From Pelotomaculum sp. PtaU1.Bin035 (GTDB lineage: Bacteria > Bacillota > Desulfotomaculia > Desulfotomaculales > Pelotomaculaceae): 64,000 nt of DNA. A program made the position numbers and the translations under genes. Positions 37,092-44,828 of this stretch are shown here, piece after piece. The stretch spans positions 1-64,000 of the forward strand of contig MVRN01000033.1 of the NCBI GenBank assembly GCA_002067965.1, written 5' to 3'. The notes under the pieces were generated by a model that made no database searches, had not been told where the DNA came from, and worked only from the letters and a program-made list of their open reading frames with translations. Numbering within the stretch: position 1 is the first letter of the stretch; every line of letters starts with the position of its first letter.

Positions 37092-38414
37092 ATGATCCAA
37101 TCTGCCTTCCGGAATCTGGTTGCCGGTGTTGATGCAAAAATACCGCTTCAAAATGGCAACTGGGTTACTTCAATTAATATGGATAATGCCGCCACTACAC
37201 CGCCGTTTGTTCACACTTTGCAAGAAATTGTTAATTTTGCCCCTATGTATTCCTCTATTCACCGCGGTTCAGGGTATAAGTCCCGGCTTTCAACTGAATT
37301 ATTTGAAACGTCAAGATCAATTATAGCAAACTTCGTCAAAGCGGATCCTAATCATGACACGGTAATTTTCGTAAAGAATACAACGGAGGCAATAAATAAG
37401 TTGTCTTACCGGCTTTGCGAAGGAAAAAGAAAAAATGTAATTTTGTCAACAGAAATGGAACATCACTCTAATGATCTTCCCTGGAGAAACAGGTATCATG
37501 TTGATTATGTTGAAATAGATGATGACGGGAGGCTATGCCTAGATAGCTTAGTTAATAAATTGAGTAAATATAAAAAAGCTGTAAAATTAGTAGCAGTCAC
37601 CGGGGCTTCAAATGTTACCGGTTATGTCAACCCTATTTATGAAATAGCAGAAATAACCCACAAATTTAATGCAAAAGTACTTGTCGACGGAGCTCAACTG
37701 GCCCCTCATGCTCAAATAGACATGAAGACCTTCAATTCTCCCCAACACATCGATTACCTTGCATTTTCCGGCCATAAAATGTATGCGCCTTTTGGGACAG
37801 GGGTTCTAATAGGTCCAAAAGAAACCTTTGAAAAAGGCGCCCCCGAATATGCCGGGGGCGGCACCGTACGGGCTGTTACCCGGACTAATATAATATGGGA
37901 TGACCCGCCGAATAAAGAAGAAGCGGGGACACCCAATGTGATGGGAGTACTTGGTCTACAAGCCGCGATTAAAACATTAAGCATGATTGGTATGCAGGAC
38001 ATCAGCAATTACGAATTCGGATTATGGAATTATACTGTAGAAAACTTAAAAAAAATACCCGGTCTCCGTCTTCATTGCGAAACAGATCCCGTCAAACCAA
38101 GGATAGGAGTCATCCCCTTCAACCTCGACGGAATCCACCATGCCTTGGTAGCTGATATCCTGGCTGGAGAAGCCGGCATCGCAGTCCGCAGCGGTTGTTT
38201 TTGTGCCCAGCCATATGTTAGAAAACTTTTAAAGATAGCTCCCGAAGAAACAGAAACATGTATTAAAAATCATCAATCTCTCAATCGTCCGGGCATGGTT
38301 AGGGTTAGTTTCGGGCTATATAATGACTATAATGAAATTAATGTTTTAATTCAAACCCTCTGCCGTATCGTAGAATTTAAAGACTATTACATTCAAAAAT
38401 ACATGAATGTTTAA
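37092..38414 (+). CDS. Cysteine desulfurase-like class V aminotransferase
   Basis: A 440-residue PLP enzyme of the SufS/CsdA-like group. It begins with a short extension and then NMDNAATTPPF; the PLP lysine is K229 in SGHKMYAPFGTG; the candidate catalytic cysteine is C371 in RSGCFCAQPY. Cysteine desulfurases give sulfur for Fe-S clusters or thiolation. ATG 37092 lies 8 nt after GGGGG; TTG 37077 overlaps that site. The gene is AT-richer than its neighbours and sits between the two halves of LigD, so it may have been inserted by transfer. No scaffold gene (iscU/sufU) is adjacent. Confidence 0.85.
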   Translation: MIQSAFRNLVAGVDAKIPLQNGNWVTSINMDNAATTPPFVHTLQEIVNFAPMYSSIHRGSGYKSRLSTELFETSRSIIANFVKADPNHDTVIFVKNTTEAINKLSYRLCEGKRKNVILSTEMEHHSNDLPWRNRYHVDYVEIDDDGRLCLDSLVNKLSKYKKAVKLVAVTGASNVTGYVNPIYEIAEITHKFNAKVLVDGAQLAPHAQIDMKTFNSPQHIDYLAFSGHKMYAPFGTGVLIGPKETFEKGAPEYAGGGTVRAVTRTNIIWDDPPNKEEAGTPNVMGVLGLQAAIKTLSMIGMQDISNYEFGLWNYTVENLKKIPGLRLHCETDPVKPRIGVIPFNLDGIHHALVADILAGEAGIAVRSGCFCAQPYVRKLLKIAPEETETCIKNHQSLNRPGMVRVSFGLYNDYNEINVLIQTLCRIVEFKDYYIQKYMNV

Positions 38415-38461
38415 TATGAATTTTTGTAATTTAAGACGGTTATTGTAATCAATATTATGGT

Positions 38462-38640
38462 TATATTATAAGATAGCAGTTCTCCAGTGGACGCGTCTAC
38501 GGTTATAACCATCCACTCCAGGTTTGACTCGTCCCCGCTCTGCCAGTCAAAACGCCAGGTTTTTTGGTCCTTGAGCAAATAATCTTGCTCCAGCCTGCTG
38601 TCGGTAAGGGTATAGCCTTCAGGTACTTGAAAAGAATTAA
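38462..38640 (-). pseudogene. Fragment of a PepSY/YcdB-like protein
   Basis: The minus strand reads SFQVPEGYTLTDSRLEQDY, then KTWRFDWQSGDES, then WMVITVDASTGELLSY. The W-x-F-x-W and VDAxTGEL patterns are typical of PepSY1/YcdB-type repeats of secreted Firmicutes proteins. The frame has a stop just upstream (about 38647) and no start, so only about 60 residues of a larger gene remain. It is trapped between the desulfurase-like gene and the LigD polymerase gene. Confidence 0.6.
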
Positions 38641-38731
38641 AGATTTATAGCCCGGATAAATTTTTTGTGTGTTAGCGCTTGTTATGCAAAAAACCGGGGA
38701 GACTGTAGAATTATTAAGGCAGGCGTATATT

Positions 38732-39628
38732 TTGAGAGAAAGAGTTGTAAATGTAAAAGGTTATGAAATAAAACTCACTAACCTTGATAAGGCAATGTGG
38801 CCGGAAGGACTGACTAAAGCCCATCTTATAGACTACTATAACCATATAGCGCCGTTCATTCTCCCTTATCTTTATAACCGGCCAATCGTTATGAAACGTT
38901 ATCCGGACGGCATTGAAGGTGAACAGTTCTACCAGAAGGAGTGTCCGGATTACGCTCCAGCCTGGATAAAAAGATACCCTGTGGAACATTCCGAAAAGGT
39001 TGTAAACTATATTATATGTAATGATATACAAACGCTAACTTGGATGGCGAATTGCGGTTGTATTGAGGTGCATGCCTGGCTGGCGCGGATAGAAAGCCTG
39101 GAAAGCCCGGATTTAGCTGTTATGGATCTGGATCCGGCAGAAGGGGTTCCGTTCCGCGACACTCTGGAAGTGGCCCTGCTGATCCGTAGCGCTTTGGAGG
39201 AATTCAGGCTCGCTGGTTTCCCAAAAACCTCCGGGGCTGGCGGGTTGCACCTTTTTATCCCAATCAAACCGGCTTATTCGTGGCAGGAAGTTACGGCTGC
39301 CATGAAATTTGTTGCGGAAGCGGCAGCGGGAGTGTACCCGGATAAAGCCACTATTGAAAGAAAAGTTGACAAGAGGGCAGGGAAAGTATATCTTGACTAT
39401 CTGCAAAACGGCCGGGGGAAAACGATGGCTTTTCAGTACGGGTTGCGACCTTTGCCCGGGGCTCCGGTTTCAACTCCGTTGGACTGGCGGGAGGTGGAAA
39501 GAGGAGATATTCATCCGCAAGACTTTAACATGAATACGATATTTCCCCGCCTTAAATCGCTGGGGGATATTTACATCGAGGTGCTTAAAAAGAAACAAAC
39601 CTTGGATAAATTATTGAAGATGGTTTAA
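38732..39628 (+). CDS. ligD: LigD polymerase (primase-like) domain protein
   Basis: A 298-residue archaeo-eukaryotic primase-type polymerase that fills gaps at DNA ends during NHEJ. Features: KLTNLDKAMWPEGLTKAHL at the start, FYQKECPDYAPAWI, metal-binding D132 and D134 in MDLDPAEG, SGAGGLHLFIPI with the catalytic His, and GRGKTMAFQYGLR. TTG 38732 is preferred since it has AAGGCAGG upstream and matches family starts; an in-frame GTG at 38669 would add 21 residues. It is separated from the ligase gene by another gene and a fragment. Confidence 0.88.
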   Translation: MRERVVNVKGYEIKLTNLDKAMWPEGLTKAHLIDYYNHIAPFILPYLYNRPIVMKRYPDGIEGEQFYQKECPDYAPAWIKRYPVEHSEKVVNYIICNDIQTLTWMANCGCIEVHAWLARIESLESPDLAVMDLDPAEGVPFRDTLEVALLIRSALEEFRLAGFPKTSGAGGLHLFIPIKPAYSWQEVTAAMKFVAEAAAGVYPDKATIERKVDKRAGKVYLDYLQNGRGKTMAFQYGLRPLPGAPVSTPLDWREVERGDIHPQDFNMNTIFPRLKSLGDIYIEVLKKKQTLDKLLKMV

Positions 39629-39660
39629 CGGCGCTTTGGGTATTTAATGTCAGGCTAAAT

Positions 39661-39846
39661 TCAACGCGCCCGGCCCTGCCTTTGCAGCTTTTTGTTAAGC
39701 TCATTATATTTTCTTTCTTCAACGACTATATATCCGTTAAGGGCCATTTGTAAAAACGCTTCGGTGATAATATTAAAAACCGTGTCAAAATCTAAATTAT
39801 GTCGTTTAGCTACCTTGTCAGCTAGTTGGCTGAGAGACATACTCAT
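39661..39846 (-). CDS. Small hypothetical protein
   Basis: A 61-residue basic, probably helical protein (LSQLADKVAKRHNLDFDTVF, NGYIVVEERKYNELNKKLQ). It could be a small DNA-binding protein. A site AAGGTGG lies about 9 nt before ATG 39846, which supports translation. No family recognised. Confidence 0.5.
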   Translation of the reverse strand: MSMSLSQLADKVAKRHNLDFDTVFNIITEAFLQMALNGYIVVEERKYNELNKKLQRQGRAR

Positions 39847-40158
39847 TTTTATTTACCACCTTAAGTTTCGCCGGTAAAATTAAACACAGCTTTAACCACG
39901 CCACTTTTCCTAATACACATATTATTAGTACAATAATTATACACAAGCTATCAGTAACATAACATGTCCAGTATATTCCGTCAAGCTACCGTATACCGGA
40001 TAATAATAACAACTCCTGATCCAACTTTGCTAATCAACAGTCAACAGATTGTAGGACAAGGGAATAAATCCAGGAACATAGTCCTATATGAATAGCACTT
40101 AAATCCGATTTTATTTAACAATATAATACATTATTATTAAAATACAAGCATTCCTGAA

Positions 40159-40240
40159 TAAGGGCAAACTTAGTGAAAGCTATGGACGCAATGCCACGGG
40201 TCTAAGGCATTATGAGTGCTAAGACAACCGGGTTGCCAGC
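40159..40240 (+). ncRNA. Cyclic di-GMP-I (GEMM-I) riboswitch aptamer
   Basis: The sequence shows the conserved GEMM-I core in order: GGGCAAAC (40162-40169), GAAA, GGACGCAA (40184-40191), GCCACGGGTCTAAGG (about 40193-40207), and CCGGGTTGCC at the 3' end (to 40237). GAAA is the tetraloop end of P1b and GGACGCAA/ACGGGTCTAA carry the ligand site. The 3' strand GGGTTG can alternatively pair with CAACCC (40240-40245) just downstream, so ligand binding and an alternative hairpin would compete. It lies before a 73-codon membrane protein gene. Confidence 0.88.
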
Positions 40241-40281
40241 AACCCTCCGGCTTTCTCCGGTACTGAACAACCAAAGGAGGG
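40241..40281 (+). promoter_or_regulatory. Expression platform with an anti-ribosome-site sequence
   Basis: CCCTCC (40243-40248) is the exact complement of the ribosome site GGAGGG (40276-40281). CAACCC overlaps it and can pair with the aptamer 3' strand. When the aptamer strand is held by c-di-GMP, CCCTCC would be free to hide the ribosome site; otherwise CAACCC would be sequestered. The predicted control is translational, and the direction is inference. Confidence 0.55.
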
Positions 40282-40285
40282 ACGA

Positions 40286-40324
40286 ATGAATATATGCAAC
40301 ACGAACACAAAGTGCTTTTATTAA
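40286..40324 (+). CDS. Possible 12-codon upstream peptide
   Basis: ATG 40286 lies 4 nt after GGAGGG and reads 12 codons (MNICNTNTKCFY) to a TAA. It overlaps the start of the 73-residue gene in another frame. It may be a chance frame or a coupling peptide. Confidence 0.25.
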   Translation: MNICNTNTKCFY

Positions 40325-40515
40325 GAATTTTTTATGCATTTACTTTACTTCTGGTTTGTTTATTAATGCTTATGATTTGCCCAAATGCGTCAATGCTTGC
40401 TGCCGGGGTAGCCCTTTACCTGCTGATGGGTTTTGATGATTCTAATGCTGAGTTCAGATCTGCCGCTGATGACCGGGAGCGGGGAGTTATAGTTTTAAAA
40501 CGACAAAGGGAATAA
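40294..40515 (+). CDS. Small two-helix membrane protein under a c-di-GMP riboswitch
   Basis: A 73-residue protein with two hydrophobic stretches, LLLRIFYAFTLLLVCLLML (residues 8-27) and SMLAAGVALYLLMG (about 32-46), then a charged tail (DDRERGVIVLKRQRE). No family is recognised. ATG 40294 lies 12 nt after GGAGGG, a longer spacing than usual. It is the only gene between the riboswitch and a terminator, so c-di-GMP probably controls this protein alone. Genes under such riboswitches often concern motility, adhesion or the cell surface; no such role can be read here. Confidence 0.6.
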   Translation: MQHEHKVLLLRIFYAFTLLLVCLLMLMICPNASMLAAGVALYLLMGFDDSNAEFRSAADDRERGVIVLKRQRE

Positions 40516-40542
40516 CAAAGGATATTCACCGTTTAGTAAATT

Positions 40543-40568
40543 AGACCATGGCAACGTGGTCTTTTTTA
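40543..40568 (+). terminator. Terminator after the small membrane protein gene
   Basis: AGACCA (40543-40548) and TGGTCT (40556-40561) pair, followed by a run of T. Confidence 0.8.
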
Positions 40569-40658
40569 CTTGATAACCGCTTTTAACCCTGTTTCAATCT
40601 GTATATGGGTCTTATCGGTTGCAATTGACAATTAATAAACCCGCAACTGAAGTAATCT

Positions 40659-40688
40659 GTATATTTACCATTCTTACGGGACAAATTA
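40659..40688 (+). promoter_or_regulatory. Forespore (SigF/SigG-type) promoter of ytfJ
   Basis: GTATA (40659-40663), an 18-nt spacer, and CAAATTA (40682-40688), one mismatch from CATnnTA. Bacillus ytfJ is a forespore gene. Confidence 0.6.
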
Positions 40689-40716
40689 TTCTAAAACAGA
40701 TACGGAGTGACCAACC

Positions 40717-41184
40717 ATGCCTGAACACCACCCGATTGAAGGGTTAATGAAAACAGCTATGGAAAGTATCAGGGAGATGGTGGATGTAAACACAGTTGTA
40801 GGCGATCCTGTAGAGACGCCTGATGGAACGGTAATTATCCCAATTTCTCGTGTTGCCTGCGGTCTTGTGGCTGGGGGCGGTAATTTTGAGATCGGTCAAG
40901 AACATAAACAAGGTGAGGGAGATTCGCAAACGCCCGCTTTTGGAGGAGGCAGCGGCGCGGGAGTTTCGGTAAAACCGATTGGATTTTTAGTTGTCGGTAA
41001 CGGGCAGGTGCGGATGTTGCCGGCAGAAGGAAACACGGTAGTCGACCGGTTAATTGACATAGCGCCGCAGTTGCTTGCACAAATTCAGTCTATGTTCGGG
41101 CAGAATGAATTCCAGTGGGGTACTAAAGTTAACGTTGATAAACAACCAGCGTCGACGATAACACCTACGCAACCGGTGTTATAA
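40717..41184 (+). CDS. ytfJ: Spore protein YtfJ (GerW)
   Basis: A 155-residue protein of the YtfJ/GerW family, made in the forespore and needed for normal germination in Bacillus. Motifs: HPIEGLMKTAMESIREMVDV, VVGDPVETPDGTVIIPISRV, a Gly-rich loop (GGGSGAGVSVKPIGFLVV) and a C-terminal helix (LIDIAPQLLAQIQSMF). ATG 40717 has CGGAGTGA upstream. It has its own forespore-type promoter and terminator. Confidence 0.92.
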   Translation: MPEHHPIEGLMKTAMESIREMVDVNTVVGDPVETPDGTVIIPISRVACGLVAGGGNFEIGQEHKQGEGDSQTPAFGGGSGAGVSVKPIGFLVVGNGQVRMLPAEGNTVVDRLIDIAPQLLAQIQSMFGQNEFQWGTKVNVDKQPASTITPTQPVL

Positions 41185-41194
41185 GAATAAAAGG

Positions 41195-41228
41195 TCCAGG
41201 GGAATTTGAGTTTCCCTGGATTGTTTTG
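41195..41228 (+). terminator. Terminator after ytfJ
   Basis: TCCAGGG(G)AA (41195-41204) pairs with TTTCCCTGGA (41211-41220), followed by TTGTTTTG. Confidence 0.75.
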
Positions 41229-41452
41229 TTGAAATTTTTAACTAGCTAAGTAATATCTTTATTAATTCGGAGCACCGTGATAAGAGTAAAAACTTATATA
41301 GATATAAAACCTGGTTTATGATTCATGCGTCCTTTACAATGTCCTTTTTGGTATAAATTACCGGTGATTCCAATAAAATTTTGTTTTGGAGCAGGAAGAT
41401 GCTGTTTTAATCCCGAAATGAAGGGGATCAAAGAAATACTGAGGGGAGATAC

Positions 41453-42559
41453 TTGTTGGAGGATAGATTATACTGGTTGGGGTGGCAATGCCTTTTGCCC
41501 GGATCGGGTAAACGGTTGTGGTCGCTGATAGAGCACTTCGGCTCGCCAAGGGTGGCATGGGAAGCCTCAGAAAAGGAACTGTCCGGAGCGCCGGGTTTGA
41601 GTGCCGAAGGCTTGGCCGGTTTGATACATCGCAAGGCCGGGCTGGATCTTGATGAGCGCGCTGCGAAACTGGAGTATTCAGGTATTTCTTTCGTTTGCTA
41701 CAGCGATCCGGGTTACCCTGAAAAACTGCTTTCGATTTTCGACCCTCCCCCGGTTATTTTTATTCGCGGCCACTTGAAGTCCACCGATAGCCTGGCTGTA
41801 TCGGTTGTAGGATCACGGAAGCCTTCGCCTTACGGACAATTAGTTACTGAGAAGCTAACTAAAGACCTGGCTGCTGTTGGAGTAACTGTTGTAAGCGGCA
41901 TGGCCAGGGGGATTGATACCATAGCTCATAAGGGGGCCCTGGCTGGTTGTGGTAGGACCTTGGCGGTGCTTGGCTGCGGTTTGGACGTGGTCTATCCAAG
42001 GGAAAACAAGAGGTTGATGGAACAGATTGCGGCCAACGGCGCTGTGATTAGTGAATTTCCTCCCGGAACTCCTCCAGAAGCCTGGCACTTTCCCGTTCGC
42101 AACCGGATTATCAGCGGTTTAACCCTGGGGACAGTGGTTGTCGAGGCGGGCGAGAGGAGTGGCGCCTTAATTACGGCGGACTTTGCTCTGGAACAAGGAC
42201 GCGATGTAATGGCGGTGCCGGGGAATATAGTAAATCCCTTGAGCCGGGGTCCTCACCGCCTGATTAAACAGGGTGCCAGGCTGGTAGAAGGGGCGGGCGA
42301 TATTCTGGATGAACTTGGGATGGAAAAACTTTTTCCTGTTCCTCAATCCGGTGGTGAAGGTTCGGTGAAAATGAGTGTGGAAGAGGAAACGCTTTACCGG
42401 TTGCTATCATTAGATCCGGTTTCTTTGGACGAGTTGATCGACAAGTCAGGATTTATTCCCCAAAAAGTAATGGCTGCGTTGATGTATTTGGAAATAAAGG
42501 GATTAACCAAGCAGTTGCCAGGAAAGTTTTATACTCGCACTGGAAGAAACTTGTTCTAA
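41453..42559 (+). CDS. dprA: DNA processing protein DprA
   Basis: A 368-residue Rossmann-fold protein that loads RecA on incoming single-stranded DNA in natural transformation. The core has VSVVGSRKPSPYG, VVSGMARGIDTIAHKGAL, AVLGCGLDVVYPREN, FPVRNRIISGL and GALITADFALEQGRDVMAVPG. A helix-hairpin-like N-terminal part covers residues 1-75 and a winged-helix (DprA-WH) the last 65. TTG 41453 or the adjacent TTG 41456 follows GAGGGGAG. It heads the conserved dprA-topA-trmFO-xerC-hslVU-codY block. Confidence 0.94.
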   Translation: MLEDRLYWLGWQCLLPGSGKRLWSLIEHFGSPRVAWEASEKELSGAPGLSAEGLAGLIHRKAGLDLDERAAKLEYSGISFVCYSDPGYPEKLLSIFDPPPVIFIRGHLKSTDSLAVSVVGSRKPSPYGQLVTEKLTKDLAAVGVTVVSGMARGIDTIAHKGALAGCGRTLAVLGCGLDVVYPRENKRLMEQIAANGAVISEFPPGTPPEAWHFPVRNRIISGLTLGTVVVEAGERSGALITADFALEQGRDVMAVPGNIVNPLSRGPHRLIKQGARLVEGAGDILDELGMEKLFPVPQSGGEGSVKMSVEEETLYRLLSLDPVSLDELIDKSGFIPQKVMAALMYLEIKGLTKQLPGKFYTRTGRNLF

Positions 42560-42594
42560 ATAACCGGTTGGAGAGGATAGATTTTTTAAAAATA

Positions 42595-42603
42595 TGCTAT
42601 AAT
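42595..42603 (+). promoter_or_regulatory. Extended -10 promoter before topA
   Basis: TG at 42595-42596, one base, then TATAAT at 42598-42603. No good -35 is seen at 17 nt. Confidence 0.55.
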
Positions 42604-42644
42604 AGATGGCAATAAAAGCCAGGTAATAAAATGGGGTGTGTTGT

Positions 42645-44795
42645 TTGTCTAAAACTTTAGTAATAGTTGAATCTCCTGCTAAGGCAAAAACCATTAGTAA
42701 GTTTCTCGGTAAAAAATTTACGGTTAAAGCTTCCATGGGGCATGTCCGTGACCTGCCCAAAAGCCAATTCGGGGTGGATGTGCGGAACGGGTTTAGCCCT
42801 AAATATATAACTATCCGCGGTAAAGGCAATACTATTAAAGATTTGCGGACGGCAGGAAAAAAAGTCAGCCAAGTGCTGATTGCTTCCGACCCCGATCGGG
42901 AAGGGGAAGCTATTGCCTGGCATCTTCAGAGTCTTTTGGAGATACCGGATAATGAACCCTGCCGCATCGAATTTAATGAGATAACAAAGCAGGCTATTCA
43001 AAATGCATTGCAGCATCCCAGGCTGGTTGATGTCAACCGGGTCAACGCTCAACAGGCCCGCCGGATCCTTGACAGGCTGGTAGGCTATAATTTGAGCCCG
43101 CTGCTCTGGCGCAAGGTAAAGAAAGGTCTTAGCGCCGGCCGGGTCCAGTCGGTGGCTGTTCGGCTGATCTGTAACCGTGAAGAAGAAATACAATCTTTTG
43201 AACCTGAAGAATACTGGACGCTGTTTGGCAGTTTTATAAAAACAGGATACGCTCCTTTTGAAGGAAAACTTTCAAAATATCAGGATAAGAAGATTGATAT
43301 CAATAGTGCAGAAAAAATGCAGGCAGTGTTGGAAAATCTTAAAGGGGCACATTATACTGTATCTAATGTTACCCGTAAGGAAAAAAGCCGCAAGCCGGCT
43401 CCGCCTTTTATTACCAGTACCCTTCAGCAAGAGGCCTACCGAAAGCTGAATTTTACCGCACGGAAGACAATGATGGTTGCTCAGCAGCTTTATGAGGGCC
43501 TTGATCTGGGAAAAGAAGGGACGTCCGGCTTGGTAACTTATATACGCACTGATTCTACCAGAGTTTCCGCCACGTCCCGAGATGAAGCGCAAGCTTATAT
43601 CCGCGAGCGGCTAGGCGCCCAATACGTAAGCATGGAAACAGTGAAGGCGTCTGGAAAGGGTAAGGTCCAGGACGCCCACGAGGCTATACGTCCCACTTCA
43701 ATCAACAGGGAGCCGGACCGTATCAAAACTTTTCTTACCAATGACCAGTATAAGTTATATAAGTTAATCTGGTCACGTTTCCTTGCCAGTCTCATGAGCC
43801 CGGCTATTTTTGATACAACCAGTGTGGATATCCGCGCGGGGGATTATATGTTCCGGGCCACCGGTTCAGTAATGAAATTCCCCGGTTTTATGAAAGTCTA
43901 CACCGAGAGCAGGGATGACGGGGAAAAAGATGAGGAAAAACTGCTGCCGGAATTAAAAGAAGGGGAAAGTTTGGAAGCTCGCTCCCTGATTCCGAAACAG
44001 CATTTTACCCAGCCGCCGCCTCGTTATACAGATGCCACACTGGTCAAAACTTTGGAAGAAAAAGGCATAGGCAGGCCCAGCACTTATGCTCCCATTGTTG
44101 AAACCATTATTAAGAGGGGTTATGTAGTAAGGGATAATAAACAACTTTATCCTACGGAACTGGGTACTATTGTGGTTGATCTCTTAAAAGAACATTTTAA
44201 TGATATAATCGACATTGAGTTTACCGCGGGCATGGAAGAAAAATTGGACAGTATTGCAGAAGGCGCCCTGGACTGGGTTCAAGTCCTTGACAAGTTTTAT
44301 GATCCTTTTATCCGGACGCTGGAAAAGGCGGAAAAGGAAATAGGCCATGTCCGGGTCGCCGACGAAGTAACGGACGAAGTCTGTGAACAATGCGGGCGCA
44401 ACATGGTGATCAAGATGGGCCGTTATGGTAAATTTCTGGCCTGCCCGGGTTTCCCGGAGTGCCGAAATACCAGGCCGCTCTTAGAGCCTACCGGTGTAAA
44501 GTGCCCCCGTTGTGATGGGGAGCTGGTTGCCCGGCGCAGCAAAAAGGGCAGGAAGTTTTTTGGCTGCAGCCGTTATCCGGAATGTGATTTCATAACCTGG
44601 GATCAGCCTTCCAAGACAAAGTGTCCCGAGTGCGGGGACCTGATGGTGGAAAAGAAAGGGGCGGGAAAGAAGATAAACCTGCGCTGTATCAATAAAAATT
44701 GTGGCCATAAGAACGAACCTAAAGAAATTAATACTCGCAAGAAGCGGGCAAATCCACAAAAAACAGCAGCAAAGGAAAAAATATTAACAAGATGA
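42645..44795 (+). CDS. topA: DNA topoisomerase I
   Basis: A 716-residue type IA topoisomerase that relaxes negative supercoils. It has the Toprim domain (VESPAKAKTI at the start, SDPDREGEAIAWH near residue 83) and the nucleophilic Tyr in GLVTYIRTDSTR. Three C-terminal zinc ribbons are visible: CEQCGRNM...CPGFPEC, CPRCDGEL...CSRYPEC and CPECGDLM...CINKNCG. TTG 42645 gives the typical start SKTLVIVESPAKA; GTG 42636 is less likely because it overlaps the GGGGTG site. Confidence 0.95.
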   Translation: MSKTLVIVESPAKAKTISKFLGKKFTVKASMGHVRDLPKSQFGVDVRNGFSPKYITIRGKGNTIKDLRTAGKKVSQVLIASDPDREGEAIAWHLQSLLEIPDNEPCRIEFNEITKQAIQNALQHPRLVDVNRVNAQQARRILDRLVGYNLSPLLWRKVKKGLSAGRVQSVAVRLICNREEEIQSFEPEEYWTLFGSFIKTGYAPFEGKLSKYQDKKIDINSAEKMQAVLENLKGAHYTVSNVTRKEKSRKPAPPFITSTLQQEAYRKLNFTARKTMMVAQQLYEGLDLGKEGTSGLVTYIRTDSTRVSATSRDEAQAYIRERLGAQYVSMETVKASGKGKVQDAHEAIRPTSINREPDRIKTFLTNDQYKLYKLIWSRFLASLMSPAIFDTTSVDIRAGDYMFRATGSVMKFPGFMKVYTESRDDGEKDEEKLLPELKEGESLEARSLIPKQHFTQPPPRYTDATLVKTLEEKGIGRPSTYAPIVETIIKRGYVVRDNKQLYPTELGTIVVDLLKEHFNDIIDIEFTAGMEEKLDSIAEGALDWVQVLDKFYDPFIRTLEKAEKEIGHVRVADEVTDEVCEQCGRNMVIKMGRYGKFLACPGFPECRNTRPLLEPTGVKCPRCDGELVARRSKKGRKFFGCSRYPECDFITWDQPSKTKCPECGDLMVEKKGAGKKINLRCINKNCGHKNEPKEINTRKKRANPQKTAAKEKILTR

Positions 44796-44828
44796 GAAAA
44801 TAAAATATTAGGTTTTAGGGAGAATATG

